Part shown: one piece after another, positions 51,908-59,966 of the stretch | Position numbering within the stretch: the stretch's first letter is position 1 | Layout: every line of letters starts with the position of its first letter | Source of the DNA: Pseudoflavonifractor sp. An85 | GTDB lineage: Bacteria; Bacillota; Clostridia; Oscillospirales; Oscillospiraceae | NCBI RefSeq assembly: GCF_002161235.1 | Contig: NZ_NFHE01000005.1 | Span: 62,001-126,000, forward strand | DNA: 64,000 bases | Direction of reading: 5' to 3' | Notes under the pieces: generated by a model | Told to the model about the DNA's origin: nothing | Databases searched by the model: none | What the model saw: only the letters and a program-made list of their open reading frames with translations | Program-made: the position numbers and the translations under genes

Positions 51908-52723
51908 TTACATAATGGAGTGGAATTTTGGGGTTCTCTGGCGGTAGGTGCACACCCAGCGGTAACCCAGGGAGCGCAGCAGCTCCACGGCCTGGTCGAA
52001 TCCTGCGCCGATGTACTCCGGTCGGTGGGCATCTGAGCCCAGGGTGATGATTTCGCCCCCCAGGGCTCGATACTGGGTGAGCAGGGGAATCCACTGGCGG
52101 ATGGTGGAGCCTTGGCTGGTGTTGAACTCCATACCTTTTCCACTTTCAATGACCTTTTTTAAGATTTCTTCCAGACGGTCCTGCCAGGGTTCCAGGGACA
52201 GCTGGAACTGGGTGGGGAAATAGCGCAGGGGGTAGATGATGTGCCCCAGCACATCGAAGGTGCCCGCCTCCACCAGCGCCTCCATCTGCTGGATGTAGTC
52301 CTCCAGCACGTCAAGGGCCAAGGTGCGGTCGGTGCAGGCCTTGGCACAGGTGAAGATGCCCACTCCATCCCGGGCCAGGCTCATGGAGTGCAAAGAGCCG
52401 ATGACAAAGTCCAGCTCAGGCAGCTTTAGGCCCTCCTCCACGGCGGCGGTATCTACGGTGCTGTTGCCCAGCTCAATGCCCAGACGTACCTGGATGCGAT
52501 TGGCCCAGGTGTCCTGTAGTTGCTCCCACTGCTGGAGCAGGGGGGAGAAATCGTAGTGGGTGGGGAGCCGTTCTCCCTTTTGGTTGAGCAAATTCCAATG
52601 TTCCGTCATGCAAAGCTCGGATAAACCCACACGGTGGGCTTGAGTGATGTTCTCCAGCAAGGTGGAGCGGGAGTCGCCGGAAATGTAGGTGTGGGTATGG
52701 TAATCAGCCAGGTAAAGTGGCAT
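51908..52723 (-). CDS. PHP-family phosphatase, histidinol-phosphatase-like
   Basis: A metal-dependent hydrolase of 271 residues. The PHP motifs are DYHTHTYISGD (motif 1), MTEHWN (2), GIELGN and GSLHSM (3), GHIIYPLRYF and GSDAHRPEYIG (4). Closest in layout to HisJ/HisK histidinol phosphatases, though no his genes are near, so another phosphate ester is possible. The ATG at 52723 begins MPLYLADYHTH; AAAGAAGG lies upstream. Confidence 0.87.
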   Translation of the reverse strand: MPLYLADYHTHTYISGDSRSTLLENITQAHRVGLSELCMTEHWNLLNQKGERLPTHYDFSPLLQQWEQLQDTWANRIQVRLGIELGNSTVDTAAVEEGLKLPELDFVIGSLHSMSLARDGVGIFTCAKACTDRTLALDVLEDYIQQMEALVEAGTFDVLGHIIYPLRYFPTQFQLSLEPWQDRLEEILKKVIESGKGMEFNTSQGSTIRQWIPLLTQYRALGGEIITLGSDAHRPEYIGAGFDQAVELLRSLGYRWVCTYRQRTPKFHSIM

Positions 52724-52901
52724 GCAGAGACCTTCTTTCTGTGAATTCCATGGGATCGTATCTAGTATACCGAAATTTGGGCCTAGAAAAAAGGGGGTGA
52801 ACCGGGAAAAATATTTTATGTGGAAATAGAACAGTTGAAGGGGAGTAAACGAGAGTGGAAAAGATAAAATCACCATAATTCTACAACCATCAAATTTCCT
52901 C

Positions 52902-52930
52902 TTTCCGTTTTTCTCTGGGCCATGTATAAT
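52902..52930 (+). promoter_or_regulatory. promoter of the cobalamin operon
   Basis: TTTCCG (52902-52907), 17-base spacer, TATAAT (52925-52930). The -10 is perfect; the -35 is weak. Confidence 0.6.
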
Positions 52931-52949
52931 GGTGCTAATTACATAAACG

Positions 52950-53118
52950 CCATGTGTGATCTGTGTCCGGGCAGATTGAAAAGGGAAACAGGTGCAAAAC
53001 CTGTGCGGAGCCGCCGCTGTAATGGAGGAGCGCTTGCAAAGATGTCACTGAGTGGGCAACCGCTTGGGAAGGCTGCAAGGGCGATGAGACCAGAGCCAGA
53101 AGACCTGCATATGGTGGA
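52950..53118 (+). promoter_or_regulatory. cobalamin riboswitch
   Basis: The conserved core is plain: AAAAGGGAAACAGGTGCAAA, ACCTGTGCGGAGCCGCCGCT then GTAA (the B12 box region), GTCACTGAGTGGGCAACCGC, GGGAAGGCTGCAAGG and AGCCAGAAGACCTGC. It is of the class that senses adenosylcobalamin or a related corrinoid and lowers expression when bound. It precedes two terminators and the surface protein gene. Confidence 0.95.
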
Positions 53119-53120
53119 AC

Positions 53121-53158
53121 CAAGGAACGTTGAAGGCGATCAACGAGCCTTGTTTTTG
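53121..53158 (+). terminator. cobalamin leader terminator 1
   Basis: CAAGG-aa-CGTTGA and TCAACG-ag-CCTTG pair, then TTTTTG. It follows the aptamer directly. Confidence 0.85.
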
Positions 53159-53166
53159 TGTTGTCT

Positions 53167-53202
53167 AAAACGGCTGCAACCTTCTGGTTGCAGCCGTTTT
53201 TT
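53167..53202 (+). terminator. cobalamin leader terminator 2
   Basis: AAAACGGCTGCAACC and GGTTGCAGCCGTTTT with a 4-base loop, then TT. It is a 15-bp stem, stronger than terminator 1 and only 8 bases after it. Confidence 0.85.
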
Positions 53203-53233
53203 GACCTATTTCCCAAGGAAAGGACGGAAAGAG

Positions 53234-56200
53234 ATGAAGGCAGTGAACGGAAGATGGGGGCAGAAAATACTCAGTATGTTGCTGGCCCTGACCATGGTGC
53301 TCACTCTGGCCTCTCCGGCTATGGCCCAGGTGGTAGCCCGAGCGGGAGAACAGACCGTGACGGTGACCATGGAGTACATGGACGAAACGGGCAAAACGGA
53401 GTATTATCTTACCCCCACCCAAGTGACTTTGGAAGAGGGAGATATCCTGCTGGATGTGTTGCAGCGTGGGTATGAGGGTCAGGGCGAGGTGACATACAGT
53501 GTTTTGTATGGCTTCACTGTGACCCCCAAGGATGGCCAGCCCGTGGGCGAAGTGGGCTGGGGTAAGAAAGCCTGGTGGCCCTTTGTCAACAGCACCAAGG
53601 TGGGAAACAAATACGAGGTGAGCGCCGGTGAGGTGATTCGCTTTGTCTATGTCCAGGACAACGCCCAGGGTATTCCTGGGTATGTTCCGCCCACCACGGG
53701 AGGTGGACAGGGTACGTTGAGCATCAATAAGGATAAGCTGGTGTCCAGCCTTGCTCAGCTCTCCCAGCCCCAGATCGACGCCAATGTGGAGGCCTATCAA
53801 CAGGCCTTGCAGGTGGCGGTGGATGGGGCCTCCACCCAGGAGCAGGTCAACGAGCAGACCGCCATCGTGGCTCAGCTGTTGGCCCAAAAGGTACCCGCCA
53901 CCGACATCACCGTCACCCCTGAGGAGGTGGAGCTGATGGTGGGCCAAACCCAGCAGCTCACCGCCCAGCTCACCCCGGAACAGACCAACGACACGGTGGT
54001 GTGGTACAGCGAAAACACCCACGTGGCTCAGGTCACCGAGGAGGGTGTGGTCCGAGGCGTGGGTGAGGGTACGGCCGTTATCACTGCCCAGGCCAATGAG
54101 ACAGTGAAGGCCACCGTCACTGTGACGGTAACAGGTGTTGCCACCCAGAGCCTGACTTTGAGCCAGACCTCTCTGGACTTGGAGGAAGGCCAGGGCGTCC
54201 AGCTGTTGGCCACCGTGACCCCCAGCAACTCCACCAATCCGGTAACCTGGCAGAGCAGTGACCCCGACCGGGTTACCGTGGACGACAGTGGCCTGGTGGT
54301 GGCCCATCAGGCGGGCACTGCTCAGATCACTGCCACTTCTGGAACTTGCACCCAGGTGTGTACTGTAACGGTGGCTGCCCGGGAGATTCCCACCACTCCC
54401 ACGGTGGTGTTCCAGCACACCGATGGCCGCCTGACTTTTGCCGATGAGACCGGGACCTTCACCCTGTCTGCTCTGGACGAGGGCAAGTTCATTCTGGAGG
54501 GCGTGGCTGAGGGGCAGAGCACCTATTGGAGCTGCAGCCAACAAAATGGAGGCTCGGAGTCCTCTAGTGTGTATATCTCCTCGGGTGGTGTGTTCTATCC
54601 CACCGTGGGCGAGTACCAGGCTTACGTCTACGACAAGAACCCCGAGTGGTATGAGGCCACGGAGCTGGGGGCCTTCCGGCTGAAGGTGGTGCCTACCCAA
54701 ATCACCGATTTGAAGTTGTACCTGGACGGTTGGGAACTCAGTGGGGAGGAGCCGGTGTACCTGAGCGGTACGGCTCCCAAGCAGGTGACGGTGAAGGGCT
54801 GCGTGGATGGCGTGTATATCTCCATCCCCAATCAGGCCCTCTTGCTGACCTCCACGGAGGGTTCTTACATCTACACCATGGACGATGAGGGCGGCGTGGA
54901 GTTCTTTGCCGAGGATCAGGCTATGCACACCTTTACGGTGGCGGTGATGGATCAGCCCCAGGTCTCGGTCACCTTCCAGGCCACCGCCAAGCGCATTGAT
55001 GTCACTGGGCTGACGGTGACCTACCCCGAAGTGTTTTACATTGAGAGTTGGAACGGCCTGGGCAACCAGTATGTGGGTGTAACTTCCCATGCCACCGATC
55101 CCGAGGATCGCTACGAAATCAACATCGCCCCCTACAATGCCACGGTGAAGGACGTGGTGTGGGTGTCCCATGACCCGGACATCGCCGAGTATCAGGATAC
55201 CTATAACAACGGCATTGTACCCAAAAAAGCGGGTACGGCCCGGTTTACCGTCACCAGCGTGGATAACCCAGCGGCAAGCCAGACCTTTTCCATTGAGTTT
55301 GCCTATAAAAATCCTCTGGAGCAGGTAGAACTGGAGGAAACCGAGTATAGCCTGCCTCAGTTTGAGTCTATGGATCTGGACTTGCTGGTCACGCCCTCCA
55401 ATGCCACCAACCAGCGCTTCACCTGGACGTATAGCCAGGAGGGGGTGGTCAAGGTGATGGACTACGTTACCAGCACCCCTGGAACCATGACCACCACCCA
55501 TGTGCTCTCTGCCTTGGAGCAGGGCACGGTGACGGTGACGGGTACTCCCTTGGACGACACCATGGGTGCCCAGCCCATCCAGTTTACTGTGACGGTGACC
55601 GAGCCGGGAGCGGTGGAAGAGTTGGATTTTGACCGGTATGTGACGGATAATATCGACCACGCCCTCACCTATCTGGAAGATCAGCTGGAGAGCAACTATA
55701 TGTACGGCGCAGAGTGGAGCTTGTTCACCATTCTCCGCTCGGGCGGTAGCCTGAGCCAGAAGGATCTGGATACCTATTATGCAAGTGTTGTCCAGCAGGT
55801 ACAGCAGGGCGGTAGAATGCTGCCCACCGACTATTTCCGCCTGGTCGTTACCCTTTTGGTTATGGGTAAGGACCCCACCGATGTGGAGGGGGTCGACCTG
55901 GTGGAACTGATGTATAACTACCCCAATCTGGACCGTATGACTTCCAATATGATGGCCTTTACCCTGTTGGCTCTGGATGCCAAGGAGTATGAGGTGCCGG
56001 AGAACGCTCTGTGGAGCCGGGAGGTGCTGGTGGAGAAGATTCTCACCTTCCAGAATGAAAACGGCGGCTTTGGCCTGTCCTCGGCCAAGACGGTGAGCGT
56101 GGACGTCACTGCTATGGTCCTCCAGGCTCTGGCCCCCTACCGAGATCAGGAGGCAGTGGCCGTGGCATTTGAGAAAGCCCTGGATTATCTGCAGGGTGAG

Positions 56201-56662
56201 ATGACCACCGACTGCGGCTACATCAATGAGGGAGACGACAACGGCTGTACCGCCGCCCAGGTGCTCACCGCCTTGGCAGTGGCGGGCATCGACCCTCTGG
56301 ACCCGGACAACGGCTTTACCCGAGGAAACTACAATCTGGTGACCAAACTGGACCAGTTTAAGCGGGAGACAGGCTTTACCACCTTTGGTTCTACCCAGCA
56401 GCCCGACGGCATGGGCACCGCCCAGATTGGCTACGCCCTGGAGGCGTACCGGCGATTTGTGGCCGGGGAGCCCTCCCTGTATGATCTGACCACCTGGACC
56501 CCTGCGCCGCCCACCGGGGGAGACGAGGACGAGACAGAAGATGACCGCCCGGTGCCCAATACCGGAGACCAGGCCCATCTGGCAGGCTACGGGCTGGCAG
56601 TGATGGTCAGCGCTGTGGGCCTGTGGGGCATGGCCTGTTTTGCCCGCAAGAAAGAAGATTGA
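53234..56662 (+). CDS. wall-anchored transcobalamin-like surface protein
   Basis: A 1142-residue surface protein. A signal peptide (about 1-32, ending AMAQV) is followed by a DUF4430/transcobalamin C-terminal-like domain (about 40-125, KKAWWPFVNSTKVGNKYEVSAG) and a helical spacer. Bacterial Ig-like BIG2 domains follow (about 221-299 and 302-385, with IDVTPEEVELMVG-type starts), then further Ig-like modules to about 790. An alpha/alpha toroid of the prenyltransferase type covers about 800-1082 (FQNENGGFGLSS, VDVTAMVLQALAPYR, CTAAQVLTALAVAG, GTAQIGYALEAYRR). The end is a sortase signal: VPNTGD (1107-1112), a hydrophobic helix and RKKED. Toroid plus DUF4430-type domain is the pair of folds in intrinsic factor. 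Placed after a cobalamin riboswitch, it is predicted to capture corrinoids at the wall. Confidence 0.85.
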   Translation: MKAVNGRWGQKILSMLLALTMVLTLASPAMAQVVARAGEQTVTVTMEYMDETGKTEYYLTPTQVTLEEGDILLDVLQRGYEGQGEVTYSVLYGFTVTPKDGQPVGEVGWGKKAWWPFVNSTKVGNKYEVSAGEVIRFVYVQDNAQGIPGYVPPTTGGGQGTLSINKDKLVSSLAQLSQPQIDANVEAYQQALQVAVDGASTQEQVNEQTAIVAQLLAQKVPATDITVTPEEVELMVGQTQQLTAQLTPEQTNDTVVWYSENTHVAQVTEEGVVRGVGEGTAVITAQANETVKATVTVTVTGVATQSLTLSQTSLDLEEGQGVQLLATVTPSNSTNPVTWQSSDPDRVTVDDSGLVVAHQAGTAQITATSGTCTQVCTVTVAAREIPTTPTVVFQHTDGRLTFADETGTFTLSALDEGKFILEGVAEGQSTYWSCSQQNGGSESSSVYISSGGVFYPTVGEYQAYVYDKNPEWYEATELGAFRLKVVPTQITDLKLYLDGWELSGEEPVYLSGTAPKQVTVKGCVDGVYISIPNQALLLTSTEGSYIYTMDDEGGVEFFAEDQAMHTFTVAVMDQPQVSVTFQATAKRIDVTGLTVTYPEVFYIESWNGLGNQYVGVTSHATDPEDRYEINIAPYNATVKDVVWVSHDPDIAEYQDTYNNGIVPKKAGTARFTVTSVDNPAASQTFSIEFAYKNPLEQVELEETEYSLPQFESMDLDLLVTPSNATNQRFTWTYSQEGVVKVMDYVTSTPGTMTTTHVLSALEQGTVTVTGTPLDDTMGAQPIQFTVTVTEPGAVEELDFDRYVTDNIDHALTYLEDQLESNYMYGAEWSLFTILRSGGSLSQKDLDTYYASVVQQVQQGGRMLPTDYFRLVVTLLVMGKDPTDVEGVDLVELMYNYPNLDRMTSNMMAFTLLALDAKEYEVPENALWSREVLVEKILTFQNENGGFGLSSAKTVSVDVTAMVLQALAPYRDQEAVAVAFEKALDYLQGEMTTDCGYINEGDDNGCTAAQVLTALAVAGIDPLDPDNGFTRGNYNLVTKLDQFKRETGFTTFGSTQQPDGMGTAQIGYALEAYRRFVAGEPSLYDLTTWTPAPPTGGDEDETEDDRPVPNTGDQAHLAGYGLAVMVSAVGLWGMACFARKKED

Positions 56663-56670
56663 CCGAATCC

Positions 56671-56704
56671 ACATGCACCCCGGGCATATGCCCGGGGTGC
56701 ATGT
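56671..56704. repeat. perfect 34-base palindrome between the two surface genes
   Basis: ACATGCACCCCGGGCAT and its exact complement, 17-bp arms with no loop. There is no T tract. In RNA it would form a very stable hairpin before the lipoprotein gene and might trim or protect the mRNA, or partly stop polymerase. Confidence 0.8.
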
Positions 56705-56721
56705 AACAGAGAGGAAGAACT

Positions 56722-57429
56722 ATGAGACAGTTGAAGCGTTTGATGTGCCTGTGGGGCGTGGTGTTGTTGCTAACTCTGTGTGGGTGTCAAGGCGCCCCGG
56801 GAGCGGAGAGTGTCCAGGTGTCCCCGGCCCCCAGCCAAGGGGTAGAGGAGACGGTGGCGCCCAGCCAGAGCCTGGCTCCCCAGCCGGAGGAATCCCAGGC
56901 TCAGCCCCAGCAGACCCAGACCCCTAGCCAGAACCAGGGGCAGAAGGAGGAAACGGTGGTGTCTACGCCGGCTCCCACCACCAAGCCGGCCCCTACGGCC
57001 AAACCCACTCCTGCACCTACTCCTCAGCCTACCCCCAAGACCAAGACTTGTTACATCTCCATTGAGTGTAAGACCATTTTGAGCCGTATGGAGGATTTGA
57101 CCCCTGGCAAGGAAGGCCTGGTGCCCAAAGACGGGGTGATTTTGTCCCGCCGAGCCATCTCCTTCCAGGAAGGGGAGACGGTGTTTGACGTGCTGTGTCG
57201 AGCTACCCAACAGTATGGCATTCATATGGAGTATGAGTACACCCCCGGCTTTGGCAGCCACTACATCGAGGGAATCAACAACCTCTACGAATTTGACTGT
57301 GGAGCGGGTTCGGGCTGGATGTACTTTGTCAACGGCTATAAACCCAATTATGGGGTGAGCAAATATACCCTGAAAGATGGGGATGTCATTGCGTTTAAGT
57401 ATACCTGCGATTTGGGCTACGATTTGTAA
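56722..57429 (+). CDS. DUF4430 (transcobalamin-like) lipoprotein
   Basis: A 235-residue lipoprotein. The signal ends at Cys22 (LTLCGC). Residues 23-108 are a Pro/Gln/Thr/Glu-rich stalk (TKPAPTAKPTPAPTPQPTPK). Residues 110-235 are a DUF4430 domain, the fold of the C-terminal beta domain of transcobalamin and intrinsic factor: SFQEGETVFDVLCRATQQYG, GINNLYEFDCGAGSGWMYFVNG and LKDGDVIAFKYTCD. It would stand off the membrane and could take a corrinoid from the wall protein to the ECF transporter. GAGGAAG is 6 bases before the ATG. Confidence 0.9.
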   Translation: MRQLKRLMCLWGVVLLLTLCGCQGAPGAESVQVSPAPSQGVEETVAPSQSLAPQPEESQAQPQQTQTPSQNQGQKEETVVSTPAPTTKPAPTAKPTPAPTPQPTPKTKTCYISIECKTILSRMEDLTPGKEGLVPKDGVILSRRAISFQEGETVFDVLCRATQQYGIHMEYEYTPGFGSHYIEGINNLYEFDCGAGSGWMYFVNGYKPNYGVSKYTLKDGDVIAFKYTCDLGYDL

Positions 57430-57444
57430 GGAGGCTGGGCGGGC

Positions 57445-58335
57445 ATGAAGGATGCGTTTGCCCGTTGCCACCCATGGTTGAACCTGGTGTTTTACCTGTG
57501 GGTGATGGGAATTACAATTTTTTGCATGCACCCGGTGTTACTGGGCTTATCCGGCGTGGCGGCCTGTGGGTATCTGCTGCGACTGCGTGGCTGGAAAGGT
57601 TTGGGTCGGGGGTGCGCCCTGGCTCTGCCGGTGATGGTGCTCTCTGCGGTGATCAACCCTCTGTTTTCCCACCAGGGCATGACCGTTTTGGGCTATCTGC
57701 CCTCGGGAAACCCGGTGACCTTGGAATCGCTGCTCTATGGTCTGTGCACCGGCGGCATGATGGGGGTGATGGTGCTGTGGTGTATCACCTGGGCCCAGGT
57801 GATGACCTCGGATAAGATCATCTACCTGTGCGGCAAGGGCTTTCCGGCTTTGTCCCTGCTCATCTCCATGGTGCTGCGCTTTCTGCCTCACTTTACGGCC
57901 CAGACCCAGCGTGTAATGGAAGCCCAGCGGTGCGTGGGCCGGGATATGCGCCAGGGAAGCGTGTGGCAGCGGCTGCACCAGGGAGGAAGGGTGCTGTCCA
58001 TTCTGGTGACCTGGTCCCTGGAGACATCGGTGGACACGGCAGATTCCATGAAGGCACGGGGCTACGGACTGCCGGGGCGCACCCAGTATCACCGGTATCG
58101 GTGGGACCTGCGCTCCACCCTGTGGCTGGCAGGCATGATGGGGTGCGGCATAGCAGTGCTGGCCGGTGTGGCTACCAAAGAACTGGACATGCGCTATGCG
58201 CCCCTGTGGCGTATGAATGAGGCCACGGTGGTGGCGTGTGTGTGCTATGGACTGTACGGCGTGCTGTGCGCCGTACCCTTGATACTCAATGGGGTGGAGG
58301 ACTGGAAATGGCGTTACTGGATGTGCAAAATTTGA
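57445..58335 (+). CDS. ecfT: ECF transporter T component
   Basis: An EcfT membrane protein of 296 residues with about six helices. The coupling motif is DSMKARGYG, with a second Arg-containing helix earlier (TQRVMEAQRCVGRDMRQG). It links the S component to the ATPases. GGAGG is 10 bases before the ATG. It overlaps the ATPase gene by 28 bases. Close linkage and the riboswitch point to a dedicated corrinoid or cobalt transporter rather than the shared ECF module. Confidence 0.92.
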   Translation: MKDAFARCHPWLNLVFYLWVMGITIFCMHPVLLGLSGVAACGYLLRLRGWKGLGRGCALALPVMVLSAVINPLFSHQGMTVLGYLPSGNPVTLESLLYGLCTGGMMGVMVLWCITWAQVMTSDKIIYLCGKGFPALSLLISMVLRFLPHFTAQTQRVMEAQRCVGRDMRQGSVWQRLHQGGRVLSILVTWSLETSVDTADSMKARGYGLPGRTQYHRYRWDLRSTLWLAGMMGCGIAVLAGVATKELDMRYAPLWRMNEATVVACVCYGLYGVLCAVPLILNGVEDWKWRYWMCKI

Positions 58336-59966
58336 CCTTCTCCTATCCGGAGCGTGAGACCCCTGCGCTGTCAGGGGTGAATCTGCGGGTGGAGCGGGGA
58401 GAGTTCGTGGTGGTGTGTGGAGGATCTGGGAGTGGAAAATCCACCCTCATTCGCCACTTCAAATCAGCCCTTACTCCCCATGGGCAGCGGCAGGGGCAGG
58501 TCTATTATCAGGGCGTCCCCCTGGAGAAGGTGGACCTGCGTACCCAGGCCTCTCAAATTGGTTTTGTCATGCAGCAGCCGGCCCAACAGCTGGTTACCGA
58601 CAAGGTATGGCATGAGATGGCCTTTGGCCTGGAGAATCTGGGCCTGGAGTTGGAGGACATGCACCTGCGCTTGGCGGAGATGGCCAGCTACTTTGGCCTG
58701 CAAAGCTGGATGGACCGAAATGTGTGGGAGCTGTCCGGAGGGGAGCAGCAAATGCTGAACTTGGCTTCGGTGATGGCTATGCACCCAGAGGTGCTGGTGC
58801 TGGACGAGCCCACTTCCCAGCTGGACCCCATGGCCGCCACGGAATTTCTCCACGCGATCCAACGCTTGAATGAGCATATGGGGCTGACGGTGGTGCTGGT
58901 GGAGCACCGCCTGGATGAGGTGTTCCCCATGGCAGACCGGGTGGTGGTGATGGAGGGGGGCAGAGTGCTTTGGGACGACACTCCCCGCCGTGTGGGACAG
59001 GCCACGGCAGACCACCCTCTGGCGGTATGTACGCCGGTGCCTATGCGTATCTTCCACGGGGCCTATGGGACAGGGACATGTCCCATGACGGTGAAAGAAG
59101 GGCGGGCGTGGCTGCGTCAGTACCAGGGGAAATCCTCTCAGGCACAACCAGAGCCCACCACCCCCACAGCTGACCTGCCTGTGACCCTGGAAGCCCGAGA
59201 GGTGTGGTTCCGATATGAGCGCCATGGGGCGGATGTGCTCCAAGGGCTGAACCTGAGGGTGCCTCGGGGGCAAATTTACGCCCTGATGGGGGATAACGGT
59301 GGGGGGAAATCCACTGCGCTGTCCCTGTTCTCCGGAGCCAACCGGCCATACCGGGGTAAAATCTCGGTATATGGACGGGATGGCAAAGAGTATAAAGGAA
59401 ATAGCCTTGCCGGAAAGGTTTTGGGAGTTTTGCCCCAAAATCCCCAGACCCTCTTTGTGCGGGATCGGGTGGAGGAGGATCTGTGGGAGTTGCTGCGGGA
59501 TCTTCCCCTGTCCCAGGAGGAGAAAAACGCGCGCCTGGACTGGGTGGTGGAGCAGACGGGGCTGGAAGGACTGTTGGGACAGCACCCCTACGATCTATCC
59601 GGAGGGGAACAGCAGCGGGCGGCCCTGGCCAAAGTGCTGCTGCTGGATCCGGAGATTTTGCTGCTGGACGAGCCCACCAAGGGGCTGGATGGCTGCAGCA
59701 AGCAGACTTTGGGAAAACTGCTTCAAACGCTGACCCAGCAGGGGAAAACGGTGTGGATGGTGTCCCACGATGTGGAGTTTTGCGGCAGCTACGCCCACAC
59801 CTGTGGGTTGCTCTTTGGGGGGCGGCTGGTGAGCGAACAGCCTGCTCGGACATTTTTTGCAGGCAATCACTTTTACACCACCGCAGCCAATCAAATGGCC
59901 CGGGGGGTGTTTCCCCAGGCGGTGACGGTGGAGGATGTGGTGAAAGCATGTACACAAAGCCAGTGA
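58308..59966 (+). CDS. fused double ATPase of the ECF transporter (EcfA-EcfA')
   Basis: Two ABC ATPases in one 552-residue chain. The first (about 1-250) has Walker A GGSGSGKST, signature LSGGEQQMLNLASVM and Walker B VLVLDEPTSQLD. The second (about 300-545) has GDNGGGKST, LSGGEQQRAALAKVL and ILLLDEPTKGLD. Both have the H-loop. The fusion replaces the usual two ecfA genes. GGAGG is 8 bases before the ATG. Confidence 0.93.
   Translation: MALLDVQNLTFSYPERETPALSGVNLRVERGEFVVVCGGSGSGKSTLIRHFKSALTPHGQRQGQVYYQGVPLEKVDLRTQASQIGFVMQQPAQQLVTDKVWHEMAFGLENLGLELEDMHLRLAEMASYFGLQSWMDRNVWELSGGEQQMLNLASVMAMHPEVLVLDEPTSQLDPMAATEFLHAIQRLNEHMGLTVVLVEHRLDEVFPMADRVVVMEGGRVLWDDTPRRVGQATADHPLAVCTPVPMRIFHGAYGTGTCPMTVKEGRAWLRQYQGKSSQAQPEPTTPTADLPVTLEAREVWFRYERHGADVLQGLNLRVPRGQIYALMGDNGGGKSTALSLFSGANRPYRGKISVYGRDGKEYKGNSLAGKVLGVLPQNPQTLFVRDRVEEDLWELLRDLPLSQEEKNARLDWVVEQTGLEGLLGQHPYDLSGGEQQRAALAKVLLLDPEILLLDEPTKGLDGCSKQTLGKLLQTLTQQGKTVWMVSHDVEFCGSYAHTCGLLFGGRLVSEQPARTFFAGNHFYTTAANQMARGVFPQAVTVEDVVKACTQSQ

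Noticed and set aside
53165-56674. Open frame of 1169 codons on the strand opposite the wall-anchored surface protein
   Set aside because: It is a mirror of codon bias in the real gene. It has His/Gly/Gln-rich low-complexity translation and no ribosome site, and the plus strand has signal, domains and anchor.
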